Positions 45,895 to 55,903 of a stretch of DNA of 64,000 nt are shown here, piece after piece. The notes beneath the pieces are model-generated. The model saw only the letters and a program-made list of their open reading frames with translations. It was not told where the DNA came from and made no database searches. Position 1 is the first letter of the stretch, and every line of letters begins with the position of its first letter. The stretch comes from Pararhizobium sp. IMCC3301 (GTDB lineage: Bacteria; Pseudomonadota; Alphaproteobacteria; Rhizobiales; GCA-2746425): assembly GCF_030758315.1 (NCBI RefSeq), contig NZ_CP132336.1, forward strand, positions 496,001 through 560,000. Reading direction: 5' to 3'. The position numbers were made by a program, and so were the translations under genes.

Positions 45895-47277
45895 CTAGTG
45901 ATCGTGATCATGATCGTGGTCATGATGAGGCGCGTCATCATCGTCTTCATCAGCGGTCAGCTCTTCCTTGGTCACGGTTTTGTCGGTCACCGTGGCCAGT
46001 TCCAGCAGGTAATCGACAACCTTTTCCTCAAAGATCGGCGCGCGCAGGCTGGCCATTGCTTCCGGGTTTTTCCGGTAATAATCGAACGCCTGCTGTTCCT
46101 GGCCAGGGAACTGGCGGATCTGCTCGATCAGCGCACGTTGTAATTCTTCGTCATTGACCTGGATCTTGTTGCTGTCACCAATTTCGGCAAGCACCAGACC
46201 AAGGCGAACACGGCGTTCGGCAATTTTCTGGTAATCTGCTTTGGCTTCCTCTTCGGTGGTGCCTTCGTCTTCGAAGGTTTTGCCATGATGTTCGATATCG
46301 TGGGTAACCTGACGCCAGATATTCTCAAATTCCTGCTCGACGAGAGTCGGTGGCAGGTCAAATGTATGCATCTCATCCAACTGGTCGAGAAGCTGACGTT
46401 TCACTTTCTGCCTTGTGGCACTGCCAAACTGCCCTTCAACTTGCTGCTGCACAGCTTCGCGCAGCTTGTCCAGCGATTCCAGGCCGAGGCGTTTTGCAAA
46501 TTCGTCATCCAGAACCACTTCGCCGGGCGCTGCGACATCACGGACAGTGACATCAAATTCAGCGTCCTGTCCCTTCAGCAACTCAGCCTGGTAATCATCT
46601 GGAAATGTCACCTTGATGGTCTTTTCATCACCGGCTTTGGCTCCGATCAGCTGCTCTTCAAATCCGGGAATGAACTGGTTTGACCCCAGAACCAGCATCG
46701 CATTATCGTCCTGCCCGCCTTCGAACGGCTCGCCGTTCAACTTTCCAAGATAGGCAATCGTCAACCGGTCGCCATCTTCCGCAGCGCCATTTTTTGTTTC
46801 GTAAGGACGGTTGCTTTCGCCGATTTCCTCAAGGCGCTTGTTAATGTCTTCGTCGGAGACGTCAACCACAGGCCGTTCGATGGCCAGTTTGCTGTAATCA
46901 AGTTCCTCGATCGCAGGCACGATTTCATATGAAATCTTGTAAGCAAGATCCGCCTCTCCGTTGAGCATTTTTTCGGCGGCGCCCTGATCTTCAGGAAGTT
47001 CGATCTTCGGCTGCATGGCGGGTTTTTCGGAACGGTCCGATATCGCCTTCTGGGAAGATTGGTTAAGCTCTTCCTGCAGAATATCGCTCATGATGGACTT
47101 GCCATACATCTGACGCAGGTGAGCCACCGGCACCTTGCCTTTGCGGAACCCTTTCAGTTGGACCTGACCCTTCATTTCCACCAGTTTGGCTTCCATGCGA
47201 TCTTTCATCTGCGAGGCCGGAATGACAATATCGAGTTCCCGCTTCAAACCTTCGTTCAGAGTTTCATTAACCTGCAT
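45895..47277 (-). CDS. tig: Trigger factor, ribosome-associated chaperone
   Basis: 460 residues; ATG 47277 gives the usual start (MQVNETLNEGLKRELDIVIP). The ribosome-binding signature GFRKGKVP is near residue 44. A PPIase domain (DRLTIAYLGKLNGEPFEGG) lies at about 165-250 and the long helical chaperone region follows. The tail ends in acidic residues then HHDHDHDHDHDH, a metal-binding-like sequence that most trigger factors lack. The gene lies just downstream of tRNA-Leu. Confidence 0.95.
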   Translation of the reverse strand: MQVNETLNEGLKRELDIVIPASQMKDRMEAKLVEMKGQVQLKGFRKGKVPVAHLRQMYGKSIMSDILQEELNQSSQKAISDRSEKPAMQPKIELPEDQGAAEKMLNGEADLAYKISYEIVPAIEELDYSKLAIERPVVDVSDEDINKRLEEIGESNRPYETKNGAAEDGDRLTIAYLGKLNGEPFEGGQDDNAMLVLGSNQFIPGFEEQLIGAKAGDEKTIKVTFPDDYQAELLKGQDAEFDVTVRDVAAPGEVVLDDEFAKRLGLESLDKLREAVQQQVEGQFGSATRQKVKRQLLDQLDEMHTFDLPPTLVEQEFENIWRQVTHDIEHHGKTFEDEGTTEEEAKADYQKIAERRVRLGLVLAEIGDSNKIQVNDEELQRALIEQIRQFPGQEQQAFDYYRKNPEAMASLRAPIFEEKVVDYLLELATVTDKTVTKEELTADEDDDDAPHHDHDHDHDH

Positions 47278-47368
47278 CTCTGTCGTCCTGACATTTAATT
47301 TGGCCGGCTGTCCGATTTTCGGCCAGCGGCATGTTCCGTTGTGTCCAACCTTGATGTGCACATAGATC

Positions 47369-47453
47369 TGGTGCGGGCGGAGGGACTTGAACCCCCACAG
47401 CTTGCGCCACAAGAACCTAAATCTTGCGTGTCTACCAATTCCACCACGCCCGC
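47369..47453 (-). tRNA. tRNA-Leu (UAG anticodon)
   Basis: 85 nt with CCA. Acceptor GCGGGCG/CGCCCGC, anticodon stem CAAGA/TCTTG with loop TTTAGGT, a long variable arm (class II) and T arm with TTCAAGT. It is on the same strand as tig, 92 bp upstream of it. Confidence 0.95.
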
Positions 47454-47779
47454 AATTTGCAGATACGCAACCAGTCGGCATCTCAAGGCGATACCAATGT
47501 GATCGCGCCTCTATATCAAGCTGTTCAAAAGGGTCAACAAAAACCCGCCGAAATCCTTATTATCAGCAAACCAAGAGGATCGCCTCAACTTCAAATACGC
47601 CCAGCGAGCCACACTTGCACAATCTTTCACCAGTAAATGGCGCATTGCGCATTATTTAGGCATAAATATGCACAAATATGATGCACGGCATTTATGCGCA
47701 GCCCTGATCAAACTCTTTTGCTACGACGTCTCCAAAGTCCAATGCCCGGAGCTCTGCCATTTTATCCCTCAATTCTTGA

Positions 47780-48238
<459 letters not shown>

Positions 48239-48326
48239 CTGAAATATTCCATAAGTTTTTCGGGGCTTTTTTTGAAAAAGGCCCCTTTTTGCAAACACTG
48301 AATGAAAGATCAAAGGGAAGCGATCT

Positions 48327-49736
48327 ATGACCACCGAAAATGACATCCTGAAGCAGATCAAAGATGAAGACATCCTGTATGTCGATTTGCGATTTACTGA
48401 TCCGCGCGGAAAAATGCACCATGTGACGATGGACGCATCGGTCGTTGATGAAGACATGTTTGCCGATGGCGTTATGTTTGACGGCTCTTCCATCGCCGGT
48501 TGGAAAGCCATCAACGAGTCCGATATGACCTTGATGCCAGACGCATCAACCTCAACCAGAGACCCGTTCTTTCAGGCACCGACCCTCGCCATTTTCTGCG
48601 ATATTCTCGATCCGATCAGCGGTGAAGGTTATAATCGCGATCCGCGCATGACAGCCAAGAAGGCCGAAGCCTACGTCAAATCTTCGGGCGCCGGCGATAC
48701 CGTCTATGTTGGACCGGAAGCTGAGTTCTTTGTGTTCGATGATGTGCGGTTTTCGACCGAGCCTTACAATACAGGCTTCCTGCTCGACAGCTCGGAACTG
48801 CCCAGCAACAATTATTCCGAATATGAGGGCGGTAATATGGGGCACCGGCCCCGCACCAAGGGCGGTTATTTCCCGGTACCGCCGGTAGATTCCGGACAGG
48901 ACTGGCGCGGCGACATGCTGCAGAAAATGAAGCAGATGGGTGTTGTCGTTGAAAAGCATCACCATGAAGTGGCATCAGCACAGCACGAACTCGGCCTGGT
49001 TTATCAGACCCTGACAAAAATGGCTGACCACCAGCAGATCTACAAATATGTCGTGCATCAGGTCGCCCATGCCTGGGGCAAGACAGCCACCTTCATGCCA
49101 AAACCGGTCTATGGCGACAACGGCACCGGCATGCACTGCCACCAGTCTATCTGGAAAGACGGCAATCCGCTGTTTGCTGGCAATCAGTATGCTGATCTGT
49201 CGGAAGATTGCCTGTTTTACATCGGTGGCATTCTCAAACATGCGAAGTCCATTAACGCCTTCACCAACCCGTCAACTAACTCCTATAAGCGGTTGGTTCC
49301 CGGCTTCGAAGCTCCGGTTCTGCTGGCCTACTCGGCCCGCAACCGCTCTGCATCCTGCCGTATTCCGTTCAGCGCCTCGCCGAAGGGCAAGCGCGTTGAA
49401 ATTCGCTTCCCCGATCCGACCGCCAATCCGTATCTGGCCTTCACCGCCCTGTTGATGGCCGGTCTTGACGGCATCAAGAACAAAATGCATCCGGGCGAAG
49501 CCATGGACAAGGATCTGTATGATCTGCCTCCAGCGGAACTGGCTGAAATTCCAACAGTGGCCGCATCCCTGCGCGAGGCGCTTGAATGTCTTGATGCCGA
49601 CCGCGATTACCTGAAAGCCGGCGGTGTCATGGACGATGATCAGATCGACGCCTATATCGATTTGAAGATGGAAGAAAACATCCGCTACGAACACACACCG
49701 CATCCAGTTGAATTCGACATGTATTATTCTGTCTGA
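48327..49736 (+). CDS. glnA: Glutamine synthetase type I
   Basis: 469 residues. It makes glutamine from glutamate, ammonia and ATP. Sequence features: [11 protein letters not shown] near the N-terminus, the metal-site region [21 protein letters not shown], and [18 protein letters not shown]. The adenylylation site is Y398 in [11 protein letters not shown]. It follows glnB and is closed by a terminator. Confidence 0.97.
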   Translation: MTTENDILKQIKDEDILYVDLRFTDPRGKMHHVTMDASVVDEDMFADGVMFDGSSIAGWKAINESDMTLMPDASTSTRDPFFQAPTLAIFCDILDPISGEGYNRDPRMTAKKAEAYVKSSGAGDTVYVGPEAEFFVFDDVRFSTEPYNTGFLLDSSELPSNNYSEYEGGNMGHRPRTKGGYFPVPPVDSGQDWRGDMLQKMKQMGVVVEKHHHEVASAQHELGLVYQTLTKMADHQQIYKYVVHQVAHAWGKTATFMPKPVYGDNGTGMHCHQSIWKDGNPLFAGNQYADLSEDCLFYIGGILKHAKSINAFTNPSTNSYKRLVPGFEAPVLLAYSARNRSASCRIPFSASPKGKRVEIRFPDPTANPYLAFTALLMAGLDGIKNKMHPGEAMDKDLYDLPPAELAEIPTVAASLREALECLDADRDYLKAGGVMDDDQIDAYIDLKMEENIRYEHTPHPVEFDMYYSV

Positions 49737-49758
49737 TTACAGCAGATACGATCACACG

Positions 49759-49786
49759 AAAGGCGCCCCCTGCGGGCGCCTTTTTT
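49759..49786 (+). terminator. Rho-independent terminator of glnBA
   Basis: AAGGCGCCC-CCTGC-GGGCGCCTT followed by TTTT, 23 bp after the glnA stop. Confidence 0.9.
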
Positions 49787-50488
49787 GTCAGTATCTTTGT
49801 GAACTTTCGGCGCAGTTGAGTTTTGAAAAACTTAAAGTGAACCGGACGCACTCAACCGGAGACGCAGATCTGCTACACGGATTTCAATACAATTCGCGGG
49901 AACACTGCCTCGCACAACAGGGGCACTTGGTTGCACCGTGTTCTGGTTGTTTCAAAGAAGATAAAAAACCAGGAAAAAAAGTAAAAACAAAGTTCCCACA
50001 GATATAGGCAGGCGAATCTGAAATTCAGATGCCCGCAATGCTGCTTCCAGAGCAGCTGAGTATTTAACAGCAGCCGGCGAACCTAAATACACATTAGGTT
50101 CGCCGGCTGGTGTGGACTTGTCGCCCATGTGATCCTCGACACAATACCTGACCAGATCGGCTTTCAACATGACCCATTAAGGTAAACTTTTTATTGCCAA
50201 GGTTCAGACAAGGCATTTTTTTTCAAGGAACCTGATCCGGATCATCCAGAATGCGTGCAGATCCACCGCTTCCGGTTCCACTCGCCTACCGCTTGCTGCG
50301 GGTTTGCCTCAAAGCAATGGGTGTCGGGTGTTGCCCTTGGCTCTGCATTCTGCACCCAAGCAGACAGAATGACGGGCAAAAAAGCGCAATCCCTGAAAAA
50401 TGCGTGGCTCAGTAGCCGCCTTTGCCACTTTTTGTTCTATCTTTGTCTATAGTCGATCGACCGAATCATCATGGGACCCCTACAGGAA
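49787..50488. other. Intergenic region with a 16-bp hairpin
   Basis: 702 bp between the glnA terminator and parE with no supported gene. A perfect hairpin, CAGCCGGCGAACCTAA/TTAGGTTCGCCGGCTG with a 7-base loop, lies at 50071-50109. Neither strand has a clear T-run after it. A 72-codon minus-strand frame spans it but has no good start signal. The part after 50,200 should hold the parE promoter. Confidence 0.5.
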
Positions 50489-52537
50489 ATGAGCAACGCA
50501 GAGGACCTTTTTGGCAGCCCCGCCGCCGGATCTTCCCAGGCATCGCAGCCGCATGCGCCGCAAAAATCCACTGCGAAGCGGAGGACTGCGGGAAATTTCA
50601 GCGATCCCGAAGCCTATACCGCTGCTGACATCGAAGTCCTGGAGGGGTTGGAACCGGTCCGCAAGCGCCCCGGCATGTATATTGGCGGCACGGACGAAAA
50701 AGCGCTGCATCATCTGTTTTCCGAAGTCATCGACAATTCGATGGATGAAGCGATCGCAGGGCACGCCAACTGGATCGAAGTCAGTTGCAACGCGGACGGC
50801 TCGCTCAGCGTAACCGACAATGGCCGCGGTATTCCAGTCGATGCCCACCCTAAATTCAAAGACCGTTCTGCACTGGAAGTCATCATGACCACGTTGCATG
50901 CAGGCGGAAAATTCGATTCAAAGGTCTATGAGACCTCCGGTGGCCTGCACGGCGTTGGCATCTCCGTGGTCAATGCCCTGTCGGATGTGCTGGAAGTCGA
51001 GGTCGCCCGGAACCGCAAGCTGTACCGGCAGACCTTTTCGCGTGGTCATGCCACCAGCAGACTTGAGGAGCTGGGCGACACACAGAATCGCCGGGGCACC
51101 AAAATTACCTTTCATCCCGATGCTCAGATTTTTGGTGAAAGCGCCCGCTTCAAACCGGCCATCCTGTTCAAAATGGCCCGTGCAAAAGCCTACCTGTTTG
51201 GCGGCGTCGAAATTCGCTGGCGTTGCGATCCCGCGTTGCTTGGCGACAAGGACACCACGCCTTTGGAAGGCACTTATCATTTTCCAGGGGGACTTAAGGA
51301 CTATCTGGAAGACCAGATGGATACAAAGCACCGTGTCACAGACGAGATTTTTTCCGGCCAGGCAGGCCGCCGCGGCGGACATGGATCTGTCGAGTGGGCT
51401 TTGATCTGGTTCGCAGGAGACGGATTTGTTCAATCCTACTGCAACACGGTGCCCACTGGCGATGGTGGCACCCATGAAAGCGGGCTACGAACCGCCCTGC
51501 TCCGCGGCTTGAAAGCCTATGCGGAATTGACTGGCAACAAACGCGCCTCGATCATCACCGCAGATGATGTGATGACCTCGTCTGCTGCCATGCTGTCGGT
51601 GTTTATTCGCGAACCGGAATTTGTTGGACAGACCAAAGACAAGCTTGCATCCGGCGAAGCCACAAAGATTGTTGAAAGCGCGATACGCGATGCGTTTGAC
51701 CATTGGCTGACCGGATCTCCCTCACAAGCTTCCAAATTGCTGGAATGGGTTGTCGACCGTGCCGAGGAACGCCTGCGCCGCCGCCAAGAAAAGGAAATCA
51801 ACCGCAAAAGCGCCACCCGCAAATTGCGCCTGCCGGGCAAGCTGGCGGATTGTTCGGGCAGCGCGGCCTCCGGATCTGAGCTGTTTATCGTTGAAGGAGA
51901 CTCCGCCGGTGGCTCCGCCAAACAGGCCCGCAACCGCAAGAATCAGGCTGTATTGCCACTGCGCGGAAAAATCCTCAATGTTGCCAATGCCGGCCGTGAA
52001 AAGCTGGCGGCCAATCAACAATTGTCTGATCTGTGTCAGGCTTTGGGGACCGGTCTTCGCGTCAATTACCGCTCCAGCGATCTGCGCTATGACAAGATAG
52101 TCATTATGACGGATGCCGATGTGGATGGCGCCCACATCGCATCCCTGCTGATTACTTTCTTCTACCGCGAAATGCCGGATCTGATCGAAGACGGGCACCT
52201 CTATCTGGCGGTGCCGCCGCTGTATCGCCTCAGCCAGGGCGGCAAAACCATGTATGCCCGGGATGATGCGCATAAGGATGAATTACTGGAAAGCGACTTC
52301 AAAGGCCGCGGCAAAATCGACATTGGCCGCTTTAAGGGTCTGGGCGAAATGATGCCTGCCCAGTTGAAGCAAACCACAATGAACCCCGGCACACGTACGC
52401 TTTTGAAGGTACGCATCGAAGAAGCGGAAATCGACAAAACCAGAGATTCTGTCGAACAATTGATGGGAAACAAGCCCGAAGCCCGTTTCAGCTTTATTCA
52501 GGAAAATGCGGAATTCGCCAGCGAATTGGATATTTAA
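50489..52537 (+). CDS. parE: DNA topoisomerase IV subunit B
   Basis: 682 residues from ATG 50489 (AGGA just upstream); an in-frame ATG at 50471 is the alternative. Start MSNAEDLFG and length fit ParE rather than GyrB (about 800). GHKL ATPase motifs: EVIDNSMDEA, DNGRGIPVD, GGLHGVGISVVNALS. The TOPRIM domain has ELFIVEGDSAGGSAKQ and IMTDADVDGAHI. With ParC it separates linked daughter chromosomes. Confidence 0.94.
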   Translation: MSNAEDLFGSPAAGSSQASQPHAPQKSTAKRRTAGNFSDPEAYTAADIEVLEGLEPVRKRPGMYIGGTDEKALHHLFSEVIDNSMDEAIAGHANWIEVSCNADGSLSVTDNGRGIPVDAHPKFKDRSALEVIMTTLHAGGKFDSKVYETSGGLHGVGISVVNALSDVLEVEVARNRKLYRQTFSRGHATSRLEELGDTQNRRGTKITFHPDAQIFGESARFKPAILFKMARAKAYLFGGVEIRWRCDPALLGDKDTTPLEGTYHFPGGLKDYLEDQMDTKHRVTDEIFSGQAGRRGGHGSVEWALIWFAGDGFVQSYCNTVPTGDGGTHESGLRTALLRGLKAYAELTGNKRASIITADDVMTSSAAMLSVFIREPEFVGQTKDKLASGEATKIVESAIRDAFDHWLTGSPSQASKLLEWVVDRAEERLRRRQEKEINRKSATRKLRLPGKLADCSGSAASGSELFIVEGDSAGGSAKQARNRKNQAVLPLRGKILNVANAGREKLAANQQLSDLCQALGTGLRVNYRSSDLRYDKIVIMTDADVDGAHIASLLITFFYREMPDLIEDGHLYLAVPPLYRLSQGGKTMYARDDAHKDELLESDFKGRGKIDIGRFKGLGEMMPAQLKQTTMNPGTRTLLKVRIEEAEIDKTRDSVEQLMGNKPEARFSFIQENAEFASELDI

Positions 52538-53126
52538 AAAAATCTTGGTTCCCGCAGCAAATCTGCAACGCTCCACCAATCCGGTCGCGACCGAAAACAG
52601 GTTCATAGTCGTTGTATGACGCAGCAAAACTGATTCAGCGTTAATGCGCGGCTTACAATGCTGACATTCTTCTGTTCATGAACACCCAGGCATTTGCCGT
52701 TGAAACTGTGCAGCAAACGCTTGCGGCTATATCGTCATCCGGGTGGTTTGTTGGGTTGGCGAGAAAATGGCTTATGACAAATAGCCATAAAGGCACGCCT
52801 GTCGGCTCATCCAGACGAAACAAAAATACTTTATAATCAACTGGTTATCATGCTTTTGCAAACAACCAAACTGTGCCCTATTCGCTCCAGATCAATAAAT
52901 CGATCTGCTGGTTGAGGAGAATACAGGCTTGTCAGTCCAGTTTCGGCGCAAATGCGAGTGGCGCATTAAACTGGAAGCTGACGCGAACAATGGTCCTGAT
53001 GCGCGCTATAGCTGCAGATTATTTTTTTAGACAGAAAAACGTATACTTTTGGCGTAGCAAGTAACTGATACTTCGGAGATTCGTTGACATTTCACATTGT
53101 TACCCTATGTTGCCGGAAACAACCGA
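52538..53126. other. Intergenic region before the RNA helicase gene
   Basis: 589 bp with no supported gene. TTGACA at 53084-53089 and TATGTT at 53106-53111 (16-bp gap) may be part of the helicase promoter. Confidence 0.35.
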
Positions 53127-54641
53127 ATGACGCCAAGTTTCGCGTCGCAACAGATTGGTTCAGAACCCATCTCCGAAAAGCCTCAGATGACATTTAACGA
53201 CCTTGGACTAAGCCCAAAAGTTCTCGCAGCTGTGGAACGTGTTGGCTATACCGAACCGACTCCCATTCAAGCGGGCGCAATTCCGCATGTTCTGCAGAAA
53301 CGCGATGTGCTGGGAACAGCGCAGACCGGAACCGGTAAAACCGCCAGCTTCACACTGCCGATGCTGACCCTGCTGGAAAAAGGCCGTGCCCGCACGCGCA
53401 TGCCCCGCACCCTGATCCTGGAGCCGACTCGCGAATTGGCCGCCCAGGTTGAGGAAAACTTCAAGATTTACGGCTCCGGCCACAAATTAAATGTGGCGCT
53501 GCTGATCGGAGGTGTCTCCTTCGACGAACAGGAAAAGAAGCTGGTGCGCGGCGCTGATGTGCTGATTGCTACCCCAGGCCGTCTGCTGGATCATTTCGAG
53601 CGCGGCAAACTGCTTTTGACTGGTGTCGAAATTCTTGTGATCGATGAAGCGGACCGCATGCTTGATATGGGTTTCATCCCGGATATTGAACGCATCTGCA
53701 AATTGATTCCCTTCACGCGCCAGACGCTGTTTTTCTCGGCGACCATGCCCAAAGAAATTCAGAAGCTGGCCGACCAGTTCCTACATAATCCGGCAAGAAT
53801 TGAAGTGGCCGCACGGTCTTCAGCAGCTTTGACTGTCACCCAGAACGTGGTTCATTGCGGCAGCAAACCCAGCGAAAAGCGCGCTGCATTGCGTCAGTTG
53901 ATTGACAATGCCAAGGATCTTCAGAACGCAATCATTTTCTGCAATCGCAAACGCGATGTGGCGACAGTGGCCCGCTCGCTGGAACGCCACGGCTACAACG
54001 CCGGCGCATTGCACGGCGACATGGACCAGCATGCCCGCATGAAGATGCTGGCATCATTCAAGGATCTGAGCACTACCCTGCTGGTGGCCAGTGATGTTGC
54101 GGCGCGCGGGCTCGATATTCCGGAAGTCAGCCACGTATTCAATTTTGATGTGCCGACCCATGCCGAGGATTACGTCCACCGCATCGGCCGAACCGGTCGC
54201 GCCGGGCGTAGCGGCACGGCGTTTACACTGGTGTCCCGGTCAGAACAGAAATATCTCGATGCGGTGGAAAAACTGCTCGGAATACCGCTGGTCGTACCAG
54301 GCAGCGTATCGCAGCCAGCGCCAGAAAAAGTCAAATCTGAGGAAACGGCCAACACAGTGTCTGACGAAGTTTCGGCTGAGTCCGGCAGCAGAAGGCAAAA
54401 ACGGAATACAGGCAGAACGAGAAAACCGGAGAAGGTTATTAAATCTAAAGATGATAATACTGTATCCGATACTACAACTGCCACTGTAAAGCCTGGCAAG
54501 GCCACCAGAGATGAAGATTCTCCGAAACCGCGCAGCCCCAGAACTGCAAACCGGCGCAAGCAGACCGCGAATGACAATGTGCCTTTTGCCGAAGCAGATC
54601 ACGTTCCCGCATTTTTACTTCGGTCCGTCAATCTGAACTAA
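53127..54641 (+). CDS. DEAD-box ATP-dependent RNA helicase, RhlE-like
   Basis: 504 residues; ATG 53127 has GGAA 9 bases upstream, and ATGs at 53097 and 53187 are alternatives. All motifs are present: TAQTGTGKT (I), PTRELAAQ (Ia), VIDEADRMLD (II), SAT (III), ARGLDIPEVSHVFNFD (V) and HRIGRTGRAGRSG (VI). The C-terminal 110 residues are basic, low in complexity and rich in Ser/Thr/Lys/Arg, probably an RNA-binding tail. It unwinds RNA in ribosome assembly, decay or cold response. Confidence 0.9.
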   Translation: MTPSFASQQIGSEPISEKPQMTFNDLGLSPKVLAAVERVGYTEPTPIQAGAIPHVLQKRDVLGTAQTGTGKTASFTLPMLTLLEKGRARTRMPRTLILEPTRELAAQVEENFKIYGSGHKLNVALLIGGVSFDEQEKKLVRGADVLIATPGRLLDHFERGKLLLTGVEILVIDEADRMLDMGFIPDIERICKLIPFTRQTLFFSATMPKEIQKLADQFLHNPARIEVAARSSAALTVTQNVVHCGSKPSEKRAALRQLIDNAKDLQNAIIFCNRKRDVATVARSLERHGYNAGALHGDMDQHARMKMLASFKDLSTTLLVASDVAARGLDIPEVSHVFNFDVPTHAEDYVHRIGRTGRAGRSGTAFTLVSRSEQKYLDAVEKLLGIPLVVPGSVSQPAPEKVKSEETANTVSDEVSAESGSRRQKRNTGRTRKPEKVIKSKDDNTVSDTTTATVKPGKATRDEDSPKPRSPRTANRRKQTANDNVPFAEADHVPAFLLRSVNLN

Positions 54642-54746
54642 GTTGAGCAGTTTTTCTGTTCAAATTTTCTCAAAGCCCAAGTTAACTCAGTCTTAAGCGT
54701 ATCATTATAACAATTCATAATTCTTGTTATGGATACCGGTTAGACT

Positions 54747-55802
54747 ATGGCAGAGCTTGAGGACTTTCGGCGCACTCTGGTGCACGGAGAAGCAGCGCTA
54801 AAACAAATAAAACGCTGCGAAGTGCCGGCATTTCCGCGTCATTATGAACTCTGGTACACCTATTCCGCTGGCTTTGACCAGAAACTCAACAATGCAGTCA
54901 ACGAGATTCTACGCTCCCGTGGCAAAGTCACGCTGGAAGAAACCACTTATCTGTATGATACATTTCTCTCGCCCTTCCGGCTAGGTGACAAGCTCGACCA
55001 GTTCGGCAGCGATTTCAGCGACCAGATCGAGGCGATACTTGACGGTATTGACGAAAGCATAGAGGTCAGCGACGAATATTCATCGACTTTGTCCACGCTT
55101 TCAACGGAGCTGGGCGCAGCCAAAAATTCCGAAACCGTGAAATCCGTGGTTCACGATCTTGTCAAAGCCACCGCCATCGTTCGCGCTTCCAACAAGAAAA
55201 TGGAAGAAAGGCTCAAGGAATCGCAGATTCAGGTTGCTGAACTGAAAGACAATCTGGAAGCTGCCCGCTTTGAAAATTTGACAGATGAATTGACCGGACT
55301 GGGCAATCGCCGCCTGTTTGAACAGACCATAGCGCGGAAGGTCCAGGCCAGTTCCGGTATCGGCACCACTTTCTGCCTGATAATGATCGACATCGATCAT
55401 TTCAAACAATTCAATGACACCTGGGGCCATCAGACCGGCGATCAGGTTCTGCGTCTTGTCGGGATGACCATCAAGAATTCCATTACGGCCGTTGATATTG
55501 CTGCCCGCTATGGCGGCGAAGAGTTTGCAGTGATCATGCCTGATACGTCTCTGGATGAGGCGGTCATGCAAGCTGACCGTATTCGCGCAGCAATCAAGGA
55601 CCGAAAACTGCTGAAACGTTCCACCGGTGAGAAGCTTGGCAACGTGACCATTTCGGCAGGCGTTGCGCGATTTGAGCAAGACGATATCGCAGCCTCGCTG
55701 ATTGAGCGTGCGGATGCAGCCCTGTATACCGCCAAACGTGCAGGACGAAACTGCGTAATGTCCGACAAACCCGATTTCGACGAAGACCGGATGGTGTCCT
55801 GA
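54747..55802 (+). CDS. Diguanylate cyclase
   Basis: 351 residues without membrane segments. The first 180 are helical with a coiled coil near the end (KMEERLKESQIQVAELKDN), resembling the N-terminal part of soluble alphaproteobacterial cyclases. The GGDEF domain has LTDELTGLGNRRLFE, IDIDHFKQFND and the active-site GGEEF in ARYGGEEFAVIMPD. No RxxD inhibition site precedes it. It should make c-di-GMP, opposite to the EAL protein at 35987. Confidence 0.9.
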   Translation: MAELEDFRRTLVHGEAALKQIKRCEVPAFPRHYELWYTYSAGFDQKLNNAVNEILRSRGKVTLEETTYLYDTFLSPFRLGDKLDQFGSDFSDQIEAILDGIDESIEVSDEYSSTLSTLSTELGAAKNSETVKSVVHDLVKATAIVRASNKKMEERLKESQIQVAELKDNLEAARFENLTDELTGLGNRRLFEQTIARKVQASSGIGTTFCLIMIDIDHFKQFNDTWGHQTGDQVLRLVGMTIKNSITAVDIAARYGGEEFAVIMPDTSLDEAVMQADRIRAAIKDRKLLKRSTGEKLGNVTISAGVARFEQDDIAASLIERADAALYTAKRAGRNCVMSDKPDFDEDRMVS

Positions 55803-55903
55803 ACAATGATCATGGACAGCGCAAGCTTCGTCGCGACCTGATGTCACCTGCGTTTCGGAAATTCTATGGGAGGGCCGCATTTCAGGTGTTCAGGGGCCCG
55901 CTG

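Noticed and set aside
49952-50170. 72-codon minus-strand frame over the glnA-parE hairpin
   Set aside because: It contains the perfect hairpin, has a poor start signal and no family.
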